NCBI GenBank assembly: GCA_903932685.1
Contig: CAIZGX010000063.1
Location: 1 to 61,064 of the forward strand
Source of the DNA: an uncultured Bacteroidota bacterium
GTDB lineage: Bacteria; Bacteroidota; Bacteroidia; Flavobacteriales_D; Sanyastnellaceae
Direction: 5' to 3'
Length of the DNA: 61,064 nucleotides
The position numbers and the translations under genes are program-made. The notes below the pieces were generated by a model, which did no database searches, was not told the DNA's origin, and saw nothing but the letters and a program-made list of their open reading frames with translations. Below are positions 24,734 through 32,408 of the stretch, piece after piece. How positions within the stretch are numbered: the stretch's first letter is position 1; each line of letters begins with the position of its first letter.

Positions 24734-25759
24734 TCAATCTTGTATCAGAAATAATTTCTTCAAAGATTCTCCATTAGAATTGGAGCATTCAACGAAGTAC
24801 ATGCCGTTGGTCCAGTCGGAGCAAGGGATGTGAGTGGTACGATCTTGAGAGGATTCCGAGTAGATAAGTCTTCCGTCTAGAGCGAAAATCTTACACGTGA
24901 ATGTGGGTGAAAGAAAAGGGTTTTCAACGTTGAAAACATTGTTCGCCGGATTTGGATAACAGTTGATTTCTTGAGCGGTTTCTTCTTCCACACCGATAGT
25001 GTTTTGCTGATAAACGCGAATGTAGTCTACGCTCATTTCAGCTGGGAATACAGTAGATGCATTCGGACTTCCAGGCCAGTTTCCACCTACAGCAAGATTT
25101 AAGATGAAAAAGAAATCGTTGTGAAATTCTTCAGTCCCGCCGGTATTATTTAAGATGTTTTGCGTGTAGTAGATATTTCCATCTACATAAAAACGAATGG
25201 AATTGGTATTCCAAATAATGGAATAAACATGATATTCTTCAACGTTCGTGTAGTATTGACCACCGACGTATACGTGTCCGTTGTTGTTGTAGTGAACGGT
25301 GCCATTGATGTAGGCGTTGTTGTTCACGTGTTCCATAATGTCAATTTCGCCACATTGCGGCCAACTAACGGAACCAATGTTTTGTCCGAGCATCCAGAAT
25401 GCCGGCCAAAGACCCTGTCCGGCAGGAGCTTTTAATCGCCCTTCTACCTTTCCATATTGAAAAGAAAATTTATCTTTCGTAACCAGCCTAGCAGAAGAAT
25501 AGTTGCTGGTGTTAATGACTTGCTGTTTGGCAAGGATATGAAGCTCGCTGTTGCTAACGAAGCTGTTGTTGGTGCTGGCAGTGTAGTATTGAAGTTCGTT
25601 GTTTCCCCAACCCCAATCGCCTGTGCCTAATTCATGCGTCCATTTGGTATTGTCAATGGTTGTTCCATTGAATTCATCGGACCAGATGAGATTCCATGTT
25701 TGCCCTTGCGCGTGGCCGAAGCCACACGCAAAGACGAACAATAGAAATCTAAACTTCAT
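24734..25759 (-). CDS. Secreted GH16 beta-glucanase with T9SS sorting domain
   Basis: This 341-residue enzyme has a signal peptide and a GH16 catalytic domain: LIWSDEFNGT at the start, FWMLGQNIG, and the catalytic CGEIDIMEH (Glu138, Asp140, Glu143). The beta-bulge form ExDxxE is that of laminarinase-type members, which cut beta-1,3-glucans. The last 80 or so residues form a T9SS type A sorting domain (CYPNPANNVFNVEN ... NGMYFVECSNSNGESLK), so it is exported to the surface or medium. Its start overlaps the stop of the preceding repeat protein by 1 nt, so both are in one operon. Confidence 0.94.
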   Translation of the reverse strand: MKFRFLLFVFACGFGHAQGQTWNLIWSDEFNGTTIDNTKWTHELGTGDWGWGNNELQYYTASTNNSFVSNSELHILAKQQVINTSNYSSARLVTKDKFSFQYGKVEGRLKAPAGQGLWPAFWMLGQNIGSVSWPQCGEIDIMEHVNNNAYINGTVHYNNNGHVYVGGQYYTNVEEYHVYSIIWNTNSIRFYVDGNIYYTQNILNNTGGTEEFHNDFFFILNLAVGGNWPGSPNASTVFPAEMSVDYIRVYQQNTIGVEEETAQEINCYPNPANNVFNVENPFLSPTFTCKIFALDGRLIYSESSQDRTTHIPCSDWTNGMYFVECSNSNGESLKKLFLIQD

Positions 25760-28700
25760 TAGTTAATAATAACGGTCTCGCGAACGCTATTGTAGTTGTT
25801 TGAAACTCTGATTTGGTAAGCACCTTTAGAAAGGTTTTCCAAATTGATTTCAGTGTTTGATTGGAACACTTTCATGTCTTGAACTTTTCTTCCAGAAAGA
25901 TCGAATACTTCAACGTTATATGGAAGAGCCAAGTTGCTGTTGATACGAACCATTCCGTTTGAAGGGTTCGGATAAACTGAAAGAGTGTTTGAATTTTCGT
26001 TTACGAAATCAATACACAATTCACAACTTTCCCAACATACAGCAGGAAGAGTTTCAGCATCAATAGCAGTAATCACACGATTGGTAAATCCATTATTTGT
26101 GACAGTACAAGTAGAACCCGCAATAAGATTCTCTTGTCCAAGCCATGAATCGAATGCAAATTTGTATTCGTATGTACCAGGAATCAATGGAATGGTTAGT
26201 TCCCATTTGTTATCTCCGTTAGCATCTGACATTGGCGCACAACCTCCACACCAGTTATTGAACGTACCGTTCACTTCTGGAGTGGTGAAAGAACCAAGGT
26301 ATTGCGACATGTCTACTTGGAAGGTAACGTCAACAGGAGTTGCAGTTCCACCACAATCTACGCAGCTAGCCCAACATACAACAGGAAGAACAATATCTGC
26401 AGTTACATTTAAAATACGGTTAGTGAATGCACCGTCTGTGATGGTACAAACATCGCCAGGAGTTAATTGCTCAGAACCAGCCCAAGAATCGTAAGCGTAT
26501 TTGAATTCATAAGTTCCTTCTTCGAGAACAGTAGTTCCTTCCCAGATATTGTCTCCATTAGCATCGGTCATAACAAAACATCCACCACACCAGTTGTTGA
26601 ATGTTCCATTAATTTCTGGAGTAGTGAATCCAGTTACGTTTTGCATATCCACTTGGAAAGTTACCGAATGGCTTACAGGAGCTATTCCGCAGCTAGAGCA
26701 GCTAGCCCAACATACTGCAGGAAGAACTACATCAGCGGTTAAGTTTAGAAGACGGTTGGTGTATCCGTTATTTGTTACAGTACAAGTAGAGCCAGGAGTT
26801 AAGTTTTCTTGACCGGTCCATGCATCATGAGCGAATTTGTATTCGTAGGTTCCTCCCAAAAGTGGTAGGGTAACTTCCCAAATGTTGTCGCCGTTTGCAT
26901 CGCTCATCGCGTTACAGTTACCGCACCATCCGTTGAACGTACCGTTTACTTCAGGAGTAGTGAACGTACCAGCGTATTGTGTCATGTCTACTTGGAAGGT
27001 AACATTGTATGTTTGAGGGTAAGTACAAGAACCGTCGTCTTCTGTAGCTGCTGCGTTGTAGTTCAAAGCAGTTGGATCAGTACAACCGGCAATAATTACT
27101 GGAGTATAGCAATTCAATTCAATATTGTCAACCAATAAAGTACCACCTGCACCAAGGAATGCTCCAGCAGCCATGTTGAAATGCATGCGGAAGTTAGAAG
27201 CAGCTGCTACGTTGTTGAACGTGTATGTGTAGTGTGTCCAAGTGTTTTCATTTAGACCTGCGTTTTGAATATCGAAGGTATTTGTAACACCGGTACCTGG
27301 GAATTCAGTTTGAAGGTGCAAAGCAGTTCCAACAAGAGCGCCAACAGATTTAACGTCGAATTCAAGTTGTACCGTTGTGTTTGCGTTGTAGTTAACCGCG
27401 TTGTTTAGGTATTGGAAGATATACGCTCTTCCAATAGCTGTTGCTGTGTTAGATCCGCTTAAACGAAGGGCTCCTGTAGCGTCCCAAGTCATGCTCGCTT
27501 CTGGAAGCGTTGCATCTGCAACAGTAGACCAGTTTGAAAGTGAACTAGCATCATCGAAAGCAAGGGTCAATAAATCGCAAGGATCAAGAACAATCCCACT
27601 ACAAGTAGAACATTTTCCGTAGGTGTCGTTTGTTGTTGTACCTACTACAATTTGTCTGTTCGCGAAGTTTACACCGTCTGTAACAGGAGCACAAGTTCCA
27701 CCGTTTTGAACATCGTCTACAAGGTTTTCTTGTGAAGCCCAGTTGTCTACCATGTACTTGTACTCAACGTTTCCAGCAGGAAGGTTAAGGGTAACATTGA
27801 AGAATCCGTCAGCGTTAGCATCTGTAAGAAGGTTATAGGTTTCTGCTCCGCACCATCCGCACCATGGACCAGTGATGTATACATTGGTGAAAGGATCAGT
27901 ACAGTTCATTTCAACGTTGAAGTTTGTTGCGTACAAGCAAGAACCGTTATTAGTTCCTGCAGCTGGATCGTAGTTAACAGCGTTCATGTCTGTGCAGCCA
28001 GGTGCTGTAGAACAAGCATTGCAACTTCCCCAACATACGGCAGTTAAAGTGGTATTTGCTGAAAGGCTTAACACACGATTGGTGTTTGCACCCATTGTCA
28101 TCGTACAAGAAGAACCAGGAGTAAGATTTTCTTGACCGGTCCAAGCATCGTGAGCGAATTTGTATTCGTAGTTTCCAGCAGGTAGGTTAAGCGTTACTTC
28201 CCAAATATCATCGCCGTTTGCATCGCTCATAGCGTTGCAGTTACCGCACCATCCGTTGAATGTTCCGTTTACTTCAGGAGTTGTGAAATTTCCAGCGTAT
28301 TGTGACATATCTACTTTGAAGGTAACGTCATATGTAGTAGGTAAAACATTACAAGCCGTGCAACTTCCCCAACAAACAGTAGCTAAAGTGGTATTAGCTG
28401 TTAGGCTTAACGTACGATTGGTGTTTGCACCTGTGGTCATAGTGCAAGAAGATCCAGGAGTTAGGTTCTCTTGTCCGGTCCAGCTATCGTGAGCGAATTT
28501 GTATTCGTAGTTTCCCGCAGGTAGGTTAAGCGTTACTTCCCAAATATCATCGCCGTTTGCGTCGCTCATCGCGTTACAGTTACCGCACCAATTGTTAAAA
28601 GTTCCGTTTACTTCAGGAGTTGTGAAATTTCCAGCGTACAAGGACATGTCTACTTTAAAGGTAACATCATATGTAGTTGGTAATACATTGCAAGCCGTGC

Positions 28701-29064
28701 AACTTCCCCAACAAACAGTAGCAACAGTGGTAGGACCGGTTACAGCAAGTGTACGATTTGTATATGGACCAACAGTTATGGTACAAGAACTTCCTGGAGT
28801 CAGGTTCTCTTGTCCAGCCCAGTTGTCGTAGGCAAATTTGTATTCGTAGTTTCCGGCAGGTATGTCGAAAGTCACTTCCCAGATGCCGTCTGCGTTAGCG
28901 TCTGTCATAGGGTGACAATTCCCACACCATCCGTCGAATGAACCATTAACAGTTGGTGTTGTGAATCCCGTTACGTTTTGCATGTCAACCGAAAAGGTGA
29001 CATTAAAAGCTTCTGCTCCGAGATTGGTTGTTAACAGCAAAAGAAGTAGGTAAATCTTTTTCAT
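25759..29064 (-). CDS. Secreted modular glycan-binding-type protein, seven Cys-rich repeats, T9SS domain
   Basis: The 1101-residue protein has a signal peptide and then seven modules of roughly 105 residues. Six are canonical (VTFxVDM ... TTPEVNGTFNxWCGNC ... DANGDxIWEVT ... YEYKFAxDxW ... LTPGSSC ... VCWGSCxAC) and one, the fourth, is divergent. The module resembles the glycogen/starch-binding beta-sandwich seen in many flavobacterial surface proteins. Two GCTDxxAxNY linkers surround module four and a beta-jelly-roll domain of about 170 residues (residues about 490-660, with LEFDVKSVGAL). A type A sorting domain ends the protein. It is translationally coupled to GH16, so a beta-glucan ligand is likely; that is inference. 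Confidence 0.85.
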   Translation of the reverse strand: MKKIYLLLLLLTTNLGAEAFNVTFSVDMQNVTGFTTPTVNGSFDGWCGNCHPMTDANADGIWEVTFDIPAGNYEYKFAYDNWAGQENLTPGSSCTITVGPYTNRTLAVTGPTTVATVCWGSCTACNVLPTTYDVTFKVDMSLYAGNFTTPEVNGTFNNWCGNCNAMSDANGDDIWEVTLNLPAGNYEYKFAHDSWTGQENLTPGSSCTMTTGANTNRTLSLTANTTLATVCWGSCTACNVLPTTYDVTFKVDMSQYAGNFTTPEVNGTFNGWCGNCNAMSDANGDDIWEVTLNLPAGNYEYKFAHDAWTGQENLTPGSSCTMTMGANTNRVLSLSANTTLTAVCWGSCNACSTAPGCTDMNAVNYDPAAGTNNGSCLYATNFNVEMNCTDPFTNVYITGPWCGWCGAETYNLLTDANADGFFNVTLNLPAGNVEYKYMVDNWASQENLVDDVQNGGTCAPVTDGVNFANRQIVVGTTTNDTYGKCSTCSGIVLDPCDLLTLAFDDASSLSNWSTVADATLPEASMTWDATGALRLSGSNTATAIGRAYIFQYLNNAVNYNANTTVQLEFDVKSVGALVGTALHLQTEFPGTGVTNTFDIQNAGLNENTWTHYTYTFNNVAAASNFRMHFNMAAGAFLGAGGTLLVDNIELNCYTPVIIAGCTDPTALNYNAAATEDDGSCTYPQTYNVTFQVDMTQYAGTFTTPEVNGTFNGWCGNCNAMSDANGDNIWEVTLPLLGGTYEYKFAHDAWTGQENLTPGSTCTVTNNGYTNRLLNLTADVVLPAVCWASCSSCGIAPVSHSVTFQVDMQNVTGFTTPEINGTFNNWCGGCFVMTDANGDNIWEGTTVLEEGTYEFKYAYDSWAGSEQLTPGDVCTITDGAFTNRILNVTADIVLPVVCWASCVDCGGTATPVDVTFQVDMSQYLGSFTTPEVNGTFNNWCGGCAPMSDANGDNKWELTIPLIPGTYEYKFAFDSWLGQENLIAGSTCTVTNNGFTNRVITAIDAETLPAVCWESCELCIDFVNENSNTLSVYPNPSNGMVRINSNLALPYNVEVFDLSGRKVQDMKVFQSNTEINLENLSKGAYQIRVSNNYNSVRETVIIN

Positions 29065-29088
29065 ATTATATAATTATTATTTTTAAGG

Positions 29089-29096
29089 TTAGCACG
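29089..29096 (+). other. Inside the divergent intergenic region between the repeat protein and regulator (29065-29200)
   Basis: The 136-bp A+T-rich region holds the operon promoter on the minus strand (29095-29123) and, for the regulator on the plus strand, the -7-like CAAATTTG at 29189-29196. No further gene is visible. Confidence 0.3.
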
Positions 29097-29123
29097 AATA
29101 TATAGTAATTGTACATTAGACAA
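29095..29123 (-). promoter_or_regulatory. Promoter with an overlapping palindrome, repeat-protein/GH16 operon
   Basis: On the reverse strand TTG (29123-29121) and TATATTCG (29102-29095) are separated by 18 nt, the Bacteroidota -33/-7 layout. The -33 box is the first half of an imperfect palindrome TTGTC-TAATG-TACAA (29109-29123). The same sequence block lies in front of the paralogous gene at 30941-30969. The palindrome is a candidate operator. Confidence 0.6.
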
Positions 29124-29188
29124 GAACTATTTTATAAAAAAACTTTGGTTTTTACAAAAAGTCCTAACGATTGTCATTTATTTTGGCT

Positions 29189-29196
29189 CAAATTTG
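29189..29196 (+). promoter_or_regulatory. -7-like element CAAATTTG of the Nudix-type regulator
   Basis: CAAATTTG differs from TAnnTTTG only at the first base and ends exactly 4 nt before the ATG at 29201. Confidence 0.45.
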
Positions 29197-29200
29197 TGAA

Positions 29201-29944
29201 ATGGCTATTTCAAAGAAAATTTCAAAGACGAGAATTGAGCAGGACGATATTTATTCGATTCCTATTGACGAGTTTTTCAAGTCGGCTTTTTCTGTTGACT
29301 GTGTCATTTTCGGTTACCACGAAAGAGAACTAAAGGTGTTGCTCATTCAAAGAGGAACCGATCCTTTCCAAGATTATTGGGCACTTCCGGGTGACTTGGT
29401 ATATCCTTATGAAGACTTAGACGATTCGGCAAAACGTGTATTAAACGACCTCACTTCTTTGTCGGACGTGTCCATGAGACAAGTACACACCTTCGGAAAA
29501 GTAAATAGACATCCGTTAGGACGAGTTATTACTGTAGGGTATATAGCGCTGGTTGAATTGATGGACATTAATCCGCTTCCTTCAAAATGGGCGAAGCAGA
29601 CCAAGTGGCACAGCATTAAGCGAATGCCGAAATTGGCTTTCGATCACAAAGAGATTTTGAACGAAAGTTTTCGAGCGTTGAAAGATATTATAGTAGCAGA
29701 GCCCCTTTGGAGTAAGGTTCTTCCAGAAAAATTTACCCTCACCGAATTCCAGGCAATTTTCGAAACAATATTGCAAAGAGAATTCGATAAGGGTAATTTC
29801 AGAAAGAAGATCAACGGATTGAAATTCTTAAAACGCTTGGACGAATCTCAACAAAATGTGCGTCACCGTCCGTCTAGCTTATACCGCTTCGACGCGAAAC
29901 TGTTTAAACAGTATCGCGACAAAGGGTTTGTTTTAGAATTCTAA
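29201..29944 (+). CDS. Nudix-domain transcriptional regulator (NrtR/AraR-like)
   Basis: This 247-residue protein has an N-terminal Nudix fold (VDCVIFGYHERELKVLLIQRG, then DYWALPGDLVYPYEDLD) and a C-terminal winged-helix region (FTLTEFQAIFETILQREFDK, followed by FRKKINGLKFLKRL). In an active Nudix box the Gly is followed by REXXEE; here the corresponding stretch reads KRVLNDLT, so hydrolysis is not expected. Regulators of this type control sugar catabolism in Bacteroidota. It lies between two glycan-binding-type genes and before a glycosidase operon, so it is the obvious candidate local regulator. The start at 29201 is chosen for the promoter spacing. Confidence 0.85.
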   Translation: MAISKKISKTRIEQDDIYSIPIDEFFKSAFSVDCVIFGYHERELKVLLIQRGTDPFQDYWALPGDLVYPYEDLDDSAKRVLNDLTSLSDVSMRQVHTFGKVNRHPLGRVITVGYIALVELMDINPLPSKWAKQTKWHSIKRMPKLAFDHKEILNESFRALKDIIVAEPLWSKVLPEKFTLTEFQAIFETILQREFDKGNFRKKINGLKFLKRLDESQQNVRHRPSSLYRFDAKLFKQYRDKGFVLEF

Positions 29945-29951
29945 TTTTCTT

Positions 29952-30926
29952 TTACAACTTCACGAAACGCTGTGTGCTTGCGCCTTTTGCGCTTACTACC
30001 TGCACGTGATAAATTCCTGATGGAAGTGATTCTGTGTTCACTTGAACAGTGTTGTTCAAGGCAACCAATGGAAGTTCAATTCTTTTTCCTGTGTTATCCA
30101 AGATAGAAATTGATTTCACCATGTTTGTACTTTGCACCATGAATGAATTTTGAACGGGGTTTGGGTAGATTGAAAACCCTTCAGCAGTCTCTTCGTTCAC
30201 ATTAATTCCTTCGCAGCTGATGCAACTTCCGTAACAAACAGTGTCCATGACCAGTGTTCCGGTTACGTCCAACGTTCTGTTCGTGAAACCAGAATTTGTT
30301 ACTGTGCATGGATCACCTGCGGTAAGCGCTTCAGAGCCTGCCCAAGTGTCGTATGCGTATTTGTATTCGTATATCCCCGTGTTTAATGGAATAGTCAATT
30401 CCCAAATATTGTCTCCATTGGCATCGCTCATAGGCGCACAACCACCGCACCAGTTGTTGAATGTTCCGTTCACCTCAGGAGTGATGAATGTTGTTCCACT
30501 GGCACTCATATCAACAACAAACATAATATTGTAAGGGCCAGATGATACTCCACAAGCTTCGCAACTTCCCCAACACACAACAGGCAATGAATCGGCAACA
30601 GATACATTCAAGACACGATTGGTATAAATGCCAGTCGTCATGGTGCAAGAACTTCCTGGAACCAACGTCTCCTGTCCAGCCCAATTATCGAATGAATATT
30701 TGTATTCATAAGTTCCTGGCGCTAAAGAGATAGTTAAATCCCAAACACCATCGGCGTTGGCATCGCTCATAGGCGCGCAGTTTCCGCACCAAGCATTGAA
30801 GATACCATTGACTTCAGGAGTTGTGAATCCTGTGACACCGTTCATGTCAACTTGAAAGGTCACATCAACTTGAGCAGCAGCACTCAAGGAAAAAATTGAA
30901 AGGATTGCAAATAGAATTTTTTTCAT
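29952..30926 (-). CDS. Secreted two-repeat glycan-binding-type protein with T9SS domain
   Basis: The 324-residue protein is a short paralogue of the 1101-residue protein. It has a signal peptide (KKILFAILSIFSLSAAAQ) and two of the same Cys-rich modules (VTFQVDMNGVTGFTTPEVNG ... NAWCGNC and a second beginning IMFVVDMSASGTTF). A type A sorting domain follows (IYPNPVQNSFMVQSTN ... LPSGIYHVQVVSAKG). The stop lies 7 bp from that of the convergent regulator gene. Its promoter and palindrome match those of the 1101-residue gene, so the two are probably controlled together. Confidence 0.85.
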   Translation of the reverse strand: MKKILFAILSIFSLSAAAQVDVTFQVDMNGVTGFTTPEVNGIFNAWCGNCAPMSDANADGVWDLTISLAPGTYEYKYSFDNWAGQETLVPGSSCTMTTGIYTNRVLNVSVADSLPVVCWGSCEACGVSSGPYNIMFVVDMSASGTTFITPEVNGTFNNWCGGCAPMSDANGDNIWELTIPLNTGIYEYKYAYDTWAGSEALTAGDPCTVTNSGFTNRTLDVTGTLVMDTVCYGSCISCEGINVNEETAEGFSIYPNPVQNSFMVQSTNMVKSISILDNTGKRIELPLVALNNTVQVNTESLPSGIYHVQVVSAKGASTQRFVKL

Positions 30927-30940
30927 GGTCTAGTTTTTTG

Positions 30941-30969
30941 CTAATTTAGAGAAATTGTACTTTATACAA
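30941..30969 (-). promoter_or_regulatory. Promoter with perfect TTGTA-N5-TACAA palindrome
   Basis: On the reverse strand TTG (30969-30967) and TAAATTAG (30948-30941) are 18 nt apart. The -33 box is the first three bases of a perfect inverted repeat, TTGTA-TAAAG-TACAA (30955-30969). Aligned with 29095-29123, the bases TTGT-TAA-GTACAATT are shared at identical spacing. It is a candidate operator for the regulator at 29201. Confidence 0.65.
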
Positions 30970-31061
30970 AAAGGTTTTAATACATTTGTTTTTATTGTAT
31001 TAATGTTTTATGATTTCTTGTGTACTTTGCCGACAATTCCTTCAACTGAAACGAATTTAAA

Positions 31062-32408
31062 ATGAAAAACAATAGTCCTCTACACTTGTTCATATTCTTG
31101 GCGCTTTTCTTCAGTGCTGCAGCGGTAAGTGCTCAGGCGATTCCGGTTTCATTGGTGCAAGATGAAGCCGGGGTTTGGCATATGTCGAGAAACGGAAAGG
31201 CCTATGAGGTGCGCGGAGCAGGAGGAAATGTTCAACTCGATAAATTGGTTGAAATAGGCGGAAACTCTATTCGCACCTGGAGTACTGATAATGCTCAGGA
31301 GATTTTAGACGAGGCTTATTCAAAAGGACTAACAGTGATGTTAGGACTGTGGGTGCAACATGAACGTCACGGTTTCGATTATAACGACGAAAAGAAAGTG
31401 GCTGCCCAGCTGGAAGGATTCAAAAAAGTTATTCTTCAATTCAAAGATCATCCGGCTTTACTCATGTGGGGCATCGGAAACGAAGTGGATCTGTTTTACA
31501 CCAACACGCGCGTTTGGGCTGCCATAAATGATATTGCGAAATTCATTCATTCTGTAGACCCGAACCACCCGACTTCAACTGTTACAGCAGGTTTGGATGA
31601 CAAGGAAGTGAAGTTGATTCTGCGCGACGCTCCGGAAATTGATGTTTATTGCGTGAATACATACGGGGATATTGCCGGTGTGAGAAAGAACATCAGAAGC
31701 TTCGGATGGGAGGGTCCTTATATGATTACCGAGTGGGGACCTAACGGACATTGGGAAGTAGCAAAAACAAAATGGGGCGCTCCGGTGGAACAAAGCAGTT
31801 CAGAAAAAGCGAAATCATACAGAGAACGTTTGTCGAACGAGATTGAAGCTGATAAAAATTATTGCATTGGTTCCTATGTATTCTTATGGGGACACAAGCA
31901 AGAGACCACTTCAACATGGTACGGTTTATTTTCTGCTGAAGGAAATGCTTCTGAAGCAGTTGAAGTTCTTCAAGACATTTGGAAGCCAGGAACTGTAAAA
32001 AACAGAACGCCCGTTTTAGATTCTGTTTTGGTGAACGGAAAAAAGAAAGGCGAATACATTGCCTTAACAGCTGATGAAATCTACGAAGTCAGTGCTTTCG
32101 TGAAAGATGCCGATGGCGATTTATTGAAATCGGCCTGGGTCATAGTTCCTGAGAGCCGGGACATTAAATCGGGTGGAGATGCGGAAAGCGCGCCGACACC
32201 TATTCCCGGACTATTCAAAAAGAAAACATCAACAAGCGCTAAGTTTTTTGCGCCCTCTGCAGAAGGGGCTTACCGATTGTTTTTTGAGACGGTAGATGGA
32301 AATGGGCACTACGCATATACCAACGTTCCGTTTTATGTGATGCCAAGAAAAGAAGGACAAGCACCGAAGCGCGCAGTCTCTTTCAAACCAATCGAATTTC
32401 AACCATAA
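31062..32408 (+). CDS. Secreted clan GH-A (GH2-type TIM-barrel) glycoside hydrolase
   Basis: This 448-residue protein has a signal peptide (LFIFLALFFSAAAVSAQ) and a TIM-barrel like that of GH2-type enzymes. The acid/base lies in WGIGNEVD (Glu141) and the nucleophile in ITEWGPNG (Glu224), about 80 residues apart. A C-terminal domain of about 130 residues (VYEVSAFVKDADGD) resembles an Ig-like module. GH2 sandwich domains are absent, so the exact family is uncertain; beta-glucan cleavage is inferred from the neighbours. It heads a tight seven-gene run to 41425 and its stop overlaps the next ATG by 1 nt. Confidence 0.78.
   Translation: MKNNSPLHLFIFLALFFSAAAVSAQAIPVSLVQDEAGVWHMSRNGKAYEVRGAGGNVQLDKLVEIGGNSIRTWSTDNAQEILDEAYSKGLTVMLGLWVQHERHGFDYNDEKKVAAQLEGFKKVILQFKDHPALLMWGIGNEVDLFYTNTRVWAAINDIAKFIHSVDPNHPTSTVTAGLDDKEVKLILRDAPEIDVYCVNTYGDIAGVRKNIRSFGWEGPYMITEWGPNGHWEVAKTKWGAPVEQSSSEKAKSYRERLSNEIEADKNYCIGSYVFLWGHKQETTSTWYGLFSAEGNASEAVEVLQDIWKPGTVKNRTPVLDSVLVNGKKKGEYIALTADEIYEVSAFVKDADGDLLKSAWVIVPESRDIKSGGDAESAPTPIPGLFKKKTSTSAKFFAPSAEGAYRLFFETVDGNGHYAYTNVPFYVMPRKEGQAPKRAVSFKPIEFQP

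Noticed and set aside
25985-28831. Plus-strand open frames opposite the repeat protein
   Set aside because: They repeat with the same period as the minus-strand modules and are reverse shadows of its repetitive codons.
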